NCBI GenBank assembly: GCA_947565915.1
Contig: CANOHY010000007.1
Span: 1 to 61,788, forward strand
Reading direction: 5' to 3'
DNA from: an uncultured Eggerthellaceae bacterium
GTDB lineage: Bacteria; Actinomycetota; Coriobacteriia; Coriobacteriales; Eggerthellaceae
Length of the DNA: 61,788 bases
Below, piece after piece: positions 51,962 through 60,302 of this stretch. The first letter of the stretch is position 1; every line of letters begins with the position of its first letter. Below the pieces are notes generated by a model. The model made no database searches, was not told the DNA's origin, and worked only from the letters and a program-made list of their open reading frames with translations. The position numbers and the translations under genes were made by a program.

Positions 51962-52153
51962 GCAAAGCTGCGAATCGGGAGATAATGTGAATTGATAGTA
52001 GTTGAATGTGTGCGCTTCTGACCTGGTAATTTGCTTTCTCTGTGGCGTTTTGGTGCTCGAAGCGTTGAGAAGCCGTGTTCAAACTGTTTAATTCGGCACC
52101 CGCTTGGAGAGTCGGCTTATCCTGCAAAAACCGACATTTCGTGGAAAGGGTTT

Positions 52154-52855
52154 ATGAACGCGATAAGGAAGACGCGGATATATATACGAACATTGCTCCT
52201 CATCACACTACTAATCGCAGCTTCAACACTCCACTTCATGCCAACCTCGGCATTCGCAGACCAGGGCACCGATGTTGCTGAAGATATATCTCCCGTAGAA
52301 AACTCAGAAGAATCAGCCGAAGGCGAGTCCGATCAGGCGAGTTCGTTCGGCTACATCCAGGCGTGCTTGCATAAGGGCGTCACTGATGCCGTTTCCCAGG
52401 TGAACAAGGTTCTCCCGGTGAACTGGGACTTAATCGGCCAGGTTGGCAACCAAGCGCGCAGTGGCCACAGCATCTGCTGCCCGGGCTTTGCCTGCGCGTA
52501 CGGCGACGTTATCATTGATGGCACGGTGAACAGCCATGCCTATTATGGTTGCGGCAATTGCATATGGCGCGATTGGGGCGGCGGAAACTCGGCCTATCGC
52601 TCGGTAGGCACCAGCCAGCAGCTTTTGCGCGAGGCCTACGAGCAGATCAAGCAGGGCCGTCCCACCGTATTGCATGTGCGCGCAAGCTATGGACAGCATT
52701 GGATTTGCGTATTCGGCTATCAGAACGTCTCCGACCCCGACGATCTTTCGCTCTCTAACTTCGTGGCGCTTGATCCTTGGGACAGCTCGCAGCTTACCGT
52801 TTCCGATCGGTTTAGCTTGTATGGAGATGGCTGCGAGCACATTTCAAGCCGCTAA
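52154..52855 (+). CDS. Secreted C39-like cysteine peptidase-type protein
   Basis: The product is 233 residues. The signal peptide ends near TSAFA (about residue 36). An acidic spacer precedes a papain-like region: Cys in SICCPGFACAYGDVI, His in GQHWICVFGY and Asp in FVALDPWD, the order of a Cys-His-Asp triad as in peptidase C39-like proteins. It may cleave peptides outside the cell or be a peptidoglycan amidase. ATG 52154 follows GAAAGGG. Codon usage and upstream sequence are somewhat AT-richer than the neighbours. It appears monocistronic. Confidence 0.75.
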   Translation: MNAIRKTRIYIRTLLLITLLIAASTLHFMPTSAFADQGTDVAEDISPVENSEESAEGESDQASSFGYIQACLHKGVTDAVSQVNKVLPVNWDLIGQVGNQARSGHSICCPGFACAYGDVIIDGTVNSHAYYGCGNCIWRDWGGGNSAYRSVGTSQQLLREAYEQIKQGRPTVLHVRASYGQHWICVFGYQNVSDPDDLSLSNFVALDPWDSSQLTVSDRFSLYGDGCEHISSR

Positions 52856-52989
52856 CAGCTTGCCCAGAGTGCTCTTTCTCGCTTCTTATCTGCGATATCA
52901 TTCGTGCTGAGTCGAGTGCTCGGGATTCGCGGTGCTCGGCAGGCATGTGCAAGCGATTCACGCATCCCCCCCCAAGCAGAGGAGCAGAT

Positions 52990-53256
52990 ATGCTGTTCGA
53001 AGGATGCCAAAGCAAGTCCAAGGATATCTCGCTGGAGGTCAAGACCTGCCCGCAATGCGGTGCCGAGGTGGAAGTATTTTCCGTTGACGCAGAGGTGGCG
53101 TGCGAGAACTGCGGATTCGTGGTGTACAACGACGCCATGAGCTGCGCCCAGTGGTGCCAGTATGCCAAGCAGTGCGTAGGCGAGCAAACCTATGCCAACA
53201 TGATGAAGGTGGTCGAGCACCGCAAAGCCCAGCACGCAGACGAGCGCGAAAGCTGA
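52990..53256 (+). CDS. Small zinc-ribbon protein
   Basis: The product is 88 residues. Four cysteines in CPQCG and CENCG form a zinc ribbon, and three more lie in SCAQWCQYAKQCVG. The order ribbon followed by Cys-rich helix suggests a metal- or cluster-binding regulatory or assembly protein. AGAGGAG precedes ATG 52990, and a run of eight C lies just upstream (52966-52973). It is convergent with ccmF. I do not recognise a named family. Confidence 0.75.
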   Translation: MLFEGCQSKSKDISLEVKTCPQCGAEVEVFSVDAEVACENCGFVVYNDAMSCAQWCQYAKQCVGEQTYANMMKVVEHRKAQHADERES

Positions 53257-53294
53257 CTGGCTACCGCGCTCGCTTCATGTGTCAGAGCTTGTGC

Positions 53295-55457
53295 TTATCG
53301 CGCTTCCGAGCTCTTGCCAAGTAAATCGTCCTCAGCCTCTTTGCAAGGTTTGGCATCGCCCTGATTTGCTGAAGTGATGCGCCGTTTCGCGAAAAGCGCG
53401 ATAACCGTGCCGAGCATCAAAAGCGCAAAGCCCACCCACACTACGCTGATGAGCGGATTCACGCGCACATCCATGGAAAACGCTCCATCGGCATTGACAC
53501 CACGATACACCACGAACAGATCCTCCAAGGGAAAGCCCAGCACCGAGGCATTGAGCTTCTGCTGCTGCGTGGTGGTAGTCAGCTGCACCGAAGGAGATAC
53601 TGTGCCAACGGGTTGGCCATCCTTGGTCACATCGAACTCCACCGTGTAGATGATGTCGCTTCCTTGCGGCTCGATGCTGTTTCCGGCATAGGTAAGCTCG
53701 AAATCCTGAATGGTCAAAGTCGAAGCGGTGTCGGTCTCTTCGTCATAGGGCACGTAAGCCTGAACCTCGGTTACGTACATCGCCGAGCCGATGAGGCCCA
53801 CGATTATCACGCCGATAGCCAAGTGGCACATGCTGCCGCCAATGGCTGCAAAACGGTTTCTGATGGAGCGCGACCCAGCGCGCAAGTTCTTGACCAGCAT
53901 GAACAATGCGTTGAAGAAGAGCACGCTGGCAACGGCGAGCCCAACAATGGCAATGCCGTTGTAGAAGGCGGGTGCTCCTTGCTCGAGCAGCCCCGCTGCG
54001 GCCGAGCCACCTTTTTCGATGATGGCATTGTAGCTGGGGAGCAGATACGTGAAGAAGTACACCATCAGCACGATGAACAGCACGAGGGCGCAGATGCCGG
54101 GGATACGCGCCTTCTTCCAAAATGCCTTACCGTCGGTCCGCTTCCACCCGACCAACGGACACACGGCAATCAGCAGGCCGTAGATGATGGTAATCGGACG
54201 AGCGATGGCATCGTAGGTACCTGCCGAGAGAGCTTGGCCGCCGAAAGGCAAGAATGGTGGCAGTGCCGAGGAGATGGTCATGTAAGCCAGCAGGGCTGTG
54301 AACACGATCAGGATGAGGTTGTTGATGTAGTAGGCAGCCTCGCGCGAGAAGACCGAATCGAGGTCGCCTTCCGCTTTCTCGGTTACGCCGAAGGTCTTGC
54401 GGCGAACGACAAGGCCTATTACACCAACGAGAAGCGATGCGATGATGAGCCCCAAGAACAATACGAGCGAAACCGAATCGCCTTCGAAGGCATGCACCGA
54501 TTGCACCAGTCCCGAGCGCGTGATGAACGTTCCTAGGATTACCGTCGTGAAGGCGATGCATGCGCACATCACCGACCAGCGCTTGAACGTGCCGTGGGTG
54601 CGATAGGCCGTGAAGCTATGGATGAGCGCCACGCCAATCAGCCAGGGCAGCAAACTTGCGTTCTCTACGGGGTCCCAACCCCAGTAGCCGCCCCAGCCAA
54701 GCACCACATAGGCCCAGATGGCTCCAAGCCCAATGCCGATTCCCAAGAACAGCCAAGAGAACAAGGCATAAGGCGTGCAACGGATTACCCATTCAGAGGA
54801 ATCGTCGTTCACGATAAGCGCGGCTATGGCATAGGCAAAGGGCACGGTGAGACCGGCGTAACCTATGAAGAGGGTGGGGGGATGGATGGCCATGGCCCAA
54901 TGCTCGAGCAACGAGTTCATGCCCAATGCCGATGCGCCGGCAGTCAAACTGCCATCCTCGCCGAAATAGGAGGGGTCGGTGAGCGTAAACGGCATGTTGT
55001 CCTCTGAGAACAGCAGCACGCTGACGAAGGCGAGCAGCACGAGCTGCATCACCATGAGCGCCATGTTGTCGAGCGGCTTCTCCGCCTTGTTGGTGCGCAG
55101 CGCAACCACTAGGCCGAATACGGATATGAGCCAAGCCCAGAATAGCAGCGAGCCTTGGCGTCCCGCCCAAAGGCCTGCAAGCTGGAACAGCCAGCTATCG
55201 GGGCCGGATGCGTCGGAGTGGTTGCGCAGCACGTATTCGAGCGTCATATCGCCCGTGAAGAAGGCCCATACCAATACGCCGCAGCATACGGTGAGCGCTA
55301 TTGCTGACAGTACAACGCCGATGCGCCCGGCCCAGGCAAGCGTTTCTGGCAAGCTGCCGCCTTTGGCATGGCGTGCCTGCCCGATGAGGAAGCAGACTAT
55401 CGATATGATTGCCGCTGCGAAGGCGACGAGGAGACCCAAAAGACCGATCATGCCCAT
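53295..55457 (-). CDS. ccmF: Cytochrome c maturation haem lyase (CcmF/NrfE family)
   Basis: The product is 720 residues with about fifteen membrane segments. The haem-handling WWD domain is GWGGYWGWDPVENASLLPWL, and conserved histidines lie in the flanking segments (for example LEHWAMAIHPPTLFIGYAGL). A large extracytoplasmic loop follows toward the C-terminus. CcmF attaches haem from CcmE to apocytochrome c. It lies 3 bp downstream of ccmE in one operon. The other Ccm genes are not in the window. Confidence 0.95.
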   Translation of the reverse strand: MGMIGLLGLLVAFAAAIISIVCFLIGQARHAKGGSLPETLAWAGRIGVVLSAIALTVCCGVLVWAFFTGDMTLEYVLRNHSDASGPDSWLFQLAGLWAGRQGSLLFWAWLISVFGLVVALRTNKAEKPLDNMALMVMQLVLLAFVSVLLFSEDNMPFTLTDPSYFGEDGSLTAGASALGMNSLLEHWAMAIHPPTLFIGYAGLTVPFAYAIAALIVNDDSSEWVIRCTPYALFSWLFLGIGIGLGAIWAYVVLGWGGYWGWDPVENASLLPWLIGVALIHSFTAYRTHGTFKRWSVMCACIAFTTVILGTFITRSGLVQSVHAFEGDSVSLVLFLGLIIASLLVGVIGLVVRRKTFGVTEKAEGDLDSVFSREAAYYINNLILIVFTALLAYMTISSALPPFLPFGGQALSAGTYDAIARPITIIYGLLIAVCPLVGWKRTDGKAFWKKARIPGICALVLFIVLMVYFFTYLLPSYNAIIEKGGSAAAGLLEQGAPAFYNGIAIVGLAVASVLFFNALFMLVKNLRAGSRSIRNRFAAIGGSMCHLAIGVIIVGLIGSAMYVTEVQAYVPYDEETDTASTLTIQDFELTYAGNSIEPQGSDIIYTVEFDVTKDGQPVGTVSPSVQLTTTTQQQKLNASVLGFPLEDLFVVYRGVNADGAFSMDVRVNPLISVVWVGFALLMLGTVIALFAKRRITSANQGDAKPCKEAEDDLLGKSSEAR

Positions 55458-55460
55458 GGC

Positions 55461-56120
55461 TTACTCTTCCAATGCAACGTCGGTTGCAACGAAACGGCCC
55501 TCGTCATCGAGGTAGCCGGTAAGGACCACTGTGGATTCGTCGGTGACCTCGTTGGAAAGCGCTCCGTCGTAGCTCACGGCCAGGCTCGTTCCGGTTTCGG
55601 GATCGGCGATTATGAACCGCTCGCTCATGCCGGCAGGATTAAGCGACCCCTTCACGATGGGTCCAGCAAGCTTCACCACGGTGCCCGTCATGCTCTCGCC
55701 ATAGCCAAGCAGCCTGCCCACGCTCAGGGCATCGGTTGCGCTTTCGTACTTCGAGGGGCATTTGGTCACCAGTTCGCTGCATTGCAGCGTACCGTCTTCC
55801 ATGCGACCGGTGCAAATGGCTGTGACATCGTTGCCGAAGGTGGATGAGGCGGCTCCGTCGTACACCACTTCGATCTGTTCTGAGGTGCTATCAGGGTCGT
55901 AGATGGAAAAGTGCAGCGTATTGCCCTCGGTGGAAAACGAGTTAGGCGTCACATTGCCAGTAACTTGCACCTTCTGCCCGTTATAGCTTCCATCGGCTGC
56001 CTGCGCGACCGAAACCGAGCGGGCGGCGGTGCTACTTCCCACGATTGCCACGATGATGACCACTGCGATCACGATGACGCACGATACGGCTATCATGCGA
56101 CGTTTCATCTTCGAGCTCAT
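55461..56120 (-). CDS. ccmE: Haem chaperone CcmE, CxxxY type, with a second OB-like domain
   Basis: The product is 219 residues from ATG 56120, which has AGAGGA 6 nt upstream. One membrane anchor (about 9-28) precedes an OB domain (VQVTGNVTPN, QIEVVYDGAASSTFGNDVTA). The haem-attachment position reads CPSKY (Cys121, Tyr125), the CxxxY variant known from Desulfovibrio-type and archaeal CcmE, instead of HxxxY. A second stretch (about 140-219; SLAVSYDGALSNEV, LTGYLDDEGRFVATDV) repeats the OB pattern. It carries haem to CcmF, whose gene follows. Confidence 0.88.
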   Translation of the reverse strand: MSSKMKRRMIAVSCVIVIAVVIIVAIVGSSTAARSVSVAQAADGSYNGQKVQVTGNVTPNSFSTEGNTLHFSIYDPDSTSEQIEVVYDGAASSTFGNDVTAICTGRMEDGTLQCSELVTKCPSKYESATDALSVGRLLGYGESMTGTVVKLAGPIVKGSLNPAGMSERFIIADPETGTSLAVSYDGALSNEVTDESTVVLTGYLDDEGRFVATDVALEE

Positions 56121-56302
56121 AGGAGTCCTCTCGGATAAGGATGCTGAATAGGAGTCTATTCTTGCATTTCCGCCGTGGCCATTCAACAACTGAACGTTGA
56201 CAGCATGATAAAACCGAAGCTCCACTCAGATCATCGCTGCCCGCATGAGGCTTCTCGAGTTCAATGGCGAACCCTGCGTGGGATTGCCTGGTTCGTTTGC
56301 GA

Positions 56303-56695
56303 TTACTCTCCCAGTTCAGCCGCCCAGTCGAAGTCGGGTGGTGGCCCTATGGGCACATCGCCCTCGCATTCGGGATGGCCGTTCCAGAGGAACTCGTCCA
56401 TGCGCACGTTGCCCTGTGCGTCGAAGCCCACGCCTTCCGCTTCCAGCATGCTGCGCTGCTCGCCTTCACCGCCGAATGCAAAGCCAGAAGCCAAGCGACC
56501 GTCCTTGAACACCACCCGATGGCAGGGAATCGATGCAGGGTCCATTCCGGGAGCTGGGTTCGCTCGCAGGGCATACCCGACGTAGCGCGCCGATCTTGGG
56601 GCTCCGACAAGCCGCGCCACTTGACCATACGTCGACACCTTCCCACAGGGAATTTGTCTGACGACCTCGAAGACGCGATTCGCGAAATCACCCAT
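56303..56695 (-). CDS. MGMT-family DNA alkyltransferase-type protein
   Basis: The product is 130 residues, the C-terminal DNA-binding/active-site domain only. IPCGKVSTYGQVARLVGAP is the helix-turn-helix region, and IPCHRVVFKDGRLASGFAFGG contains the PCHR motif with the acceptor Cys. Because the Cys is present, it differs from alkyltransferase-like proteins, where it is replaced by Trp or Ala. The N-terminal MGMT domain is absent. It probably repairs or flags O6-alkylguanine. The tail after residue ~95 is not conserved. Confidence 0.88.
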   Translation of the reverse strand: MGDFANRVFEVVRQIPCGKVSTYGQVARLVGAPRSARYVGYALRANPAPGMDPASIPCHRVVFKDGRLASGFAFGGEGEQRSMLEAEGVGFDAQGNVRMDEFLWNGHPECEGDVPIGPPPDFDWAAELGE

Positions 56696-56724
56696 TGAGT
56701 TCCTCTTCCACTGTGCTTTCTAGC

Positions 56725-56743
56725 ATGGCATCCATGATGCCAT
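56725..56743. promoter_or_regulatory. Palindromic operator candidate between the alkyltransferase and endonuclease IV-like genes
   Basis: ATGGCATC-CAT-GATGCCAT is a perfect 8-bp inverted repeat with a 3-bp centre, 30 bp upstream of the alkyltransferase start and within the divergent intergenic region. Confidence 0.55.
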
Positions 56744-56931
56744 ACGATTCATCAGTTTCGAGCGATGGCGTCGGGCATCGGGGGCATCGCGAGGAAACGC
56801 CTTCGCTTCGATTTGGCAACTATCATCGCAGCGCCTCCGCGCGTGTGCGTAGCTAATCTATCGTTGTTTCCATACGAAAGGACCAAGCAGGCCTAAAGGC
56901 AGGTCGAACGAACGCGAAGGGGATGTTTCGA

Positions 56932-57753
56932 ATGCTTACCATCGGTTGCCATCTCTCCACCAAGGAAGGCTATGAGGTCATGGCCATTGAAGCCGCATCC
57001 ATCGGTGCTAATACCGTGCAGTACTTCACGCGCAACCCACGCGGGGGCACGCAGCGAGCCCTCGACCAGCAGGACATCGACTCCTTCAACGCCTACGCCA
57101 AGGAGCACGGCATCGTGTGCCCCATGGGCTATGCGCCCTACGACCTCGAGCCTGCTCAGGAAGACCTATCCAAGCAAGATTTCGCTCGCATGGTCATGCT
57201 GGAGGACATGAAGCGTCTTGCCTTGATGCCCGGCTCGCGCTACCTTGTGCGACCCGGCAGCGCTGGTAGCACGCCGAAGGATCAAGCGCTTCAGAACGTG
57301 TCGACGGTAATCAGCAAGGTGCTGGAAGGCGCAAGCGACATTCCCCTACTGGTAGTGAACATGCCAGGTGAGGGCACACAGGTGGGTAATACCTTCGAGG
57401 ACATCGCTGTCATCATGCAGGGCGCGAACAGCAATCAGGTTGGCTTCTGTCTGGACACGTCGTCGGCCTTTGCCATGGGCTACGACATCGTGAACGACCT
57501 CGATGGCGTTCTGGATAAGATTGATGCCACCATCGGGTTGGACAAGTTGCTTGCCATTCATTTGAACGACATCAAGGAAGACCTCGGAAGCCATGCAGCT
57601 CGCCATGCGCGCATCGGCGAGGGCAAGATTGGCTTTGAGGCTTTGAAGGCACTAACCGTGCATCCCAAGCTGAAGGGCTTGCCCTTCTATCTCGAAGAGC
57701 CCGACGTGCACCTGGATGTGTATCGAAGCGACATCGAGCGCTTCCGTTCATAA
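56932..57753 (+). CDS. Endonuclease IV (Nfo)-like TIM-barrel protein with altered metal ligands
   Basis: The product is 273 residues starting MLTIGCHLST, the Nfo pattern. Other family stretches are FTRNPRGG, GFCLDTSSAFAMGYD, IHLNDIKEDLGS and RHARIGEGKIG. Compared with the canonical endonuclease IV motifs, several metal ligands are changed: the His of HPGSH is Arg (VRPGSAG), the Glu before NTAGQG is gone (VVNMPGEG), the His of CxDTCH is Ser, and the Asp of DRH is Ala (AARH). The Asp of LDTS, the HLND His and the final Glu (LEEPD) remain. It may act on a different substrate or use fewer metals. ATG 56932 follows AAGGGG. Confidence 0.82.
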   Translation: MLTIGCHLSTKEGYEVMAIEAASIGANTVQYFTRNPRGGTQRALDQQDIDSFNAYAKEHGIVCPMGYAPYDLEPAQEDLSKQDFARMVMLEDMKRLALMPGSRYLVRPGSAGSTPKDQALQNVSTVISKVLEGASDIPLLVVNMPGEGTQVGNTFEDIAVIMQGANSNQVGFCLDTSSAFAMGYDIVNDLDGVLDKIDATIGLDKLLAIHLNDIKEDLGSHAARHARIGEGKIGFEALKALTVHPKLKGLPFYLEEPDVHLDVYRSDIERFRS

Positions 57754-57861
57754 TCGCGCGCAAAGCCCCTGCTCGCATTACGGAGTCTAGCTGGAGCGGT
57801 TGCTCATCAACATCTCGTCGATGGACTGACGTGAGCAGAGAACCTCATTTCGATTGCGTAG

Positions 57862-58125
57862 ATGCGCCTGCCGGAGCTTTGCGGCTTCAGCGGGCGCTTT
57901 GCTTTTGTCTGCTTGTCACCTGCGGCCAACACCCCGGTAAGCCTGCATGTTCATAAGCAAGATGAAGATGGCAGCTCGTATGTTGTGTTCGACGAGCTCG
58001 GCTCGATCCACAACTTGGCTTACAGCATGAGCCGCTTGAACGGCGATGCTGCCTATCTGTTCAATCGCTTGGTGGACCCGCAGGAAGTTGCGAGCATCAC
58101 GGTCAACGATGTGACGTTCAGCTAA
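57862..58125 (+). pseudogene. Possible C-terminal fragment of a secreted or anti-sigma-type protein
   Basis: The frame of 87 codons has no ribosome binding site and no signal peptide. Its C-terminal half (YVVFDELGSIHNLAYSMSRL, NRLVDPQEVASITVNDVTFS) is well composed and resembles the ends of DUF4179-type extracytoplasmic proteins, but the first 20 residues do not. I read it as a decayed remnant; identification is weak. Confidence 0.4.
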
Positions 58126-58681
58126 GGCTCGTTGCGGTTGGCTACGCCACTTAGCAATGATTCGACAGAGGAGGGGCACAGGTGACATGCGCCCCTCGCT
58201 TTCGCGTCAGCGCATAAGGGATTCGCCCCTCCTGGGTTCTTCGAGCCTTGCTCAAGCTAAGCGACGCCAGACCTCGCAGAGGCTCGTGACCTCACACGTG
58301 CTCGCGGTCGTGATCGTAGGGCAGCTTATGCGGTCTTGCATCGCGATGATCTTGTGCAGCAATTCCTTGTCTGCCATCTTGTGCCTCCTTGCTCGATTCC
58401 GTCTTGCCTGCTGCAAGGATAGTTCTCGGCGCCGCAGCGCCGATTGCGCTCGGGCTATTCAGAACCCAATCGTCATCCGCGCGTTGCCTGGTCGAATGCG
58501 ACAATGCGGGCGATGGCTTGCTGTGTTGGTTCGTTTCCTTGGATAGTGTCGGAAGGATGCGATGTTTTGAAGTAAAAATATTGATATTAATCTCAAGAAT
58601 CGTATCAAAAGAGATGGCCAGGATACCCTAGAATAACTGCTCAACATGACCGCATCACGCGGCACCGTAGAAAGGGGCACC
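58126..58681. other. Intergenic region before the URO-D-type gene
   Basis: About 550 bp. It contains a small minus-strand frame (58252-58377, described separately) and an AT-rich stretch at 58560-58620 that probably holds the promoter of the downstream gene (TTGATA 58581-58586 and TATCAA 58603-58608, 16 bp apart). I see nothing else. Confidence 0.45.
58252..58377 (-). CDS. Very small protein or gene remnant
   Basis: A 41-codon frame begins MADKELLHKIIAMQDR and is preceded by a perfect AAGGAGG 8 nt upstream. The start looks genuine; after about residue 18 the composition becomes unlike a normal protein, so this may be the 5' end of a gene that has lost its remainder. Confidence 0.4.
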   Translation of the reverse strand: MADKELLHKIIAMQDRISCPTITTASTCEVTSLCEVWRRLA

Positions 58682-59731
58682 ATGGCTTTCAAATTCCATC
58701 ATGTTGCAGATTGGGTCGACTTCCTGCGTCGCACGCAATACAAGCGTCCGCTTCCGTTCGTGGCCTTTCCGGCCATCCAGTTGCTCTATATCAATATGGA
58801 AGAGCTGGTGAACGACAGCACGCAGCAAGCGATAGGTATCAAGCTGATTTCCGATAAGTACAAGCTTCCCGTGGCGCTTGGCTACATGGACCTTTCGGTG
58901 GAAGCGGAGGCATTCGGCTCCGAGGCCATTTACTCGCCAACCGAGGTGCCCACCATCTCGGGTTCCATCGTGAGCACTGAGGAAGAAGCCGATGCCTTGC
59001 AAGTGCCTGCAGTGGGTACGGGGCGCACCGGCGTGAACATCGAGGGCATTCGCAAGACGCTGAAGCTGGTGAAGGACAAGCCCGTGTTCGCGCAATGCAT
59101 CGGGCCCTTCAGCTTGGCCGGCCGCTTGCTCGACGTGAACGACGCCATGGTGTATTGCTATGAGGAACCCGATATGGTGCACACGGTTCTGCAGAAGGCC
59201 ACCCAGTTCATCATCGACTACATCAAGGCCTACAAGGAGATCGGCGCCCATGGCATCGTTATCGCCGAGCCGCTTGCGGGCATCTTGTCGCCGAACCTTG
59301 CCGCGGAATTCAGTGCTACCTACTGCCAGCGCATCGTGAGCGAAGTGCAGGATGACGACTTCATCGTGTTCTACCACAACTGTGGCAAGGAGGTTCTGCA
59401 TCAGGCTGACAGCATCTTCTCGATTGGCGCGAAGGCCTACCATTTCGGCGATGCCTCGCCTATGCTCGACATCATCAAGGTGGCGCCCAAGGACGTGCTC
59501 ATTATGGGCAACATTAGCCCCACTACGGAATTCCAGTATGGAACCCCTGCGAGCATCCGCAAGGCGACTACGGTCTTGCTTGACGCGTGCACCGAATACG
59601 AGAATTTCTGGCTCAGCTCGGGATGCGATGTTCCGCCAACTGCCCCCTTGGAGAACATCACGGCCTTCTTCGACGCGGCCTACGAATTCCGCACGCGCCA
59701 GAACCTGTTCGATGCTTTGAAAGAGGACTAG
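58682..59731 (+). CDS. URO-D-family corrinoid methyltransferase-like protein
   Basis: The product is 349 residues of the uroporphyrinogen decarboxylase fold. The zinc-binding His-x-Cys...Cys set of MtaA/MtbA-type methyltransferases is present in FYHNCGKEVLHQ and SSGCDVPPTAPLENI, so it is a methyl transferase acting with a corrinoid protein rather than the haem enzyme. Typical MtaA/MtbA enzymes move a methyl group from a corrinoid protein to a thiol or tetrahydrofolate-like carrier. No corrinoid protein gene is adjacent, so the partner is unknown. ATG 58682 follows GAAAGGGG. A terminator follows. Confidence 0.85.
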   Translation: MAFKFHHVADWVDFLRRTQYKRPLPFVAFPAIQLLYINMEELVNDSTQQAIGIKLISDKYKLPVALGYMDLSVEAEAFGSEAIYSPTEVPTISGSIVSTEEEADALQVPAVGTGRTGVNIEGIRKTLKLVKDKPVFAQCIGPFSLAGRLLDVNDAMVYCYEEPDMVHTVLQKATQFIIDYIKAYKEIGAHGIVIAEPLAGILSPNLAAEFSATYCQRIVSEVQDDDFIVFYHNCGKEVLHQADSIFSIGAKAYHFGDASPMLDIIKVAPKDVLIMGNISPTTEFQYGTPASIRKATTVLLDACTEYENFWLSSGCDVPPTAPLENITAFFDAAYEFRTRQNLFDALKED

Positions 59732-59778
59732 CGCGCTGAAGCGGAACCGCACTATCCCGCACCAGCGGTCGGAAACGG

Positions 59779-59812
59779 GCGGCCTCCCATCGGGGAGGCC
59801 GCTTTTTATCTT
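59779..59812 (+). terminator. Terminator of the URO-D-type gene
   Basis: A perfect 10-bp stem (GCGGCCTCCC, 59779-59788, and complement 59793-59802) with an ATCG loop is followed by TTTTTATCTTT. Confidence 0.9.
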
Positions 59813-59943
59813 TAGAGCGATTCGAGAAGCGTGGTCGGGTAGAGCGCCTCGAGGTTCTTGAGAAGTTCGTCAAACGCGGCGATGTAATCACCGATGATAT
59901 CTGAAACCAAAGTTGTTGTATTGGGGGGGGTAGGATGCTCCAT
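59812..59943 (-). CDS. Small hypothetical protein with a homopolymeric tract near its start
   Basis: A 43-codon frame on the minus strand starts MEHPTPPN and continues VSDIIGDYIAAFDELLKNLE, which reads like a normal amphipathic helix, ending PTTLLESL. A run of eight C on the coding strand (G at 59923-59930) lies within codons 5-7, so slippage would shut the frame. The ribosome binding site is weak (AAGGGG, 13 nt away). It lies downstream of the rubredoxin gene on the same strand. The function is unknown. Confidence 0.4.
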   Translation of the reverse strand: MEHPTPPNTTTLVSDIIGDYIAAFDELLKNLEALYPTTLLESL

Positions 59944-60004
59944 ATGAATCAGCGCCCCTTGCTGCTACAGGAGGCGCTGGGTCTGCAAGGTTTTCGCATT
60001 CGCG

Positions 60005-60166
60005 CTAATCCACTGGCGAGAAGTCGTCCTTCGTCACGCCGCAGACGGGGCATACCCAGTCGTCGGGAATATCCTCGAAGGCGGTGCCGGGAGCTATGCC
60101 GCCATCAGGGTCGCCGAGTTCCGGATCGTAGATATAGCCGCATACGTTGCAGATGTACTTGCCCAT
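60005..60166 (-). CDS. Rubredoxin
   Basis: The product is a 53-residue rubredoxin with two iron-binding pairs, ICNVCGYIYDPELG and VCPVCGVTKDDF, the standard Fe(Cys)4 site. It carries single electrons, probably to oxygen- or peroxide-detoxifying enzymes in an anaerobe. GGAGG precedes ATG 60166. A hairpin (arms near 59950-59956 and 59973-59979) lies downstream. Confidence 0.96.
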   Translation of the reverse strand: MGKYICNVCGYIYDPELGDPDGGIAPGTAFEDIPDDWVCPVCGVTKDDFSPVD

Positions 60167-60265
60167 GACAAACCTCCTTCGCTGATTCGCCTCTTGCGGG
60201 CGAATTCCGTCGCACATATGGTGCCATGGGCTGTGCAGAATGTCGTTCTTCAGGCATTGGTCGTA

Positions 60266-60298
60266 GGAAAAGCGTTGATTCTCAATCAAGTAACGCTG
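60266..60298 (-). terminator. Terminator of the holin-like gene
   Basis: On the minus strand the stem AGCGTT...TGATT pairs with AATCA...ACGCT around a GAG loop and runs into TTTTCC. It contains a small bulge. Confidence 0.7.
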
Positions 60299-60302
60299 GG
60301 CT

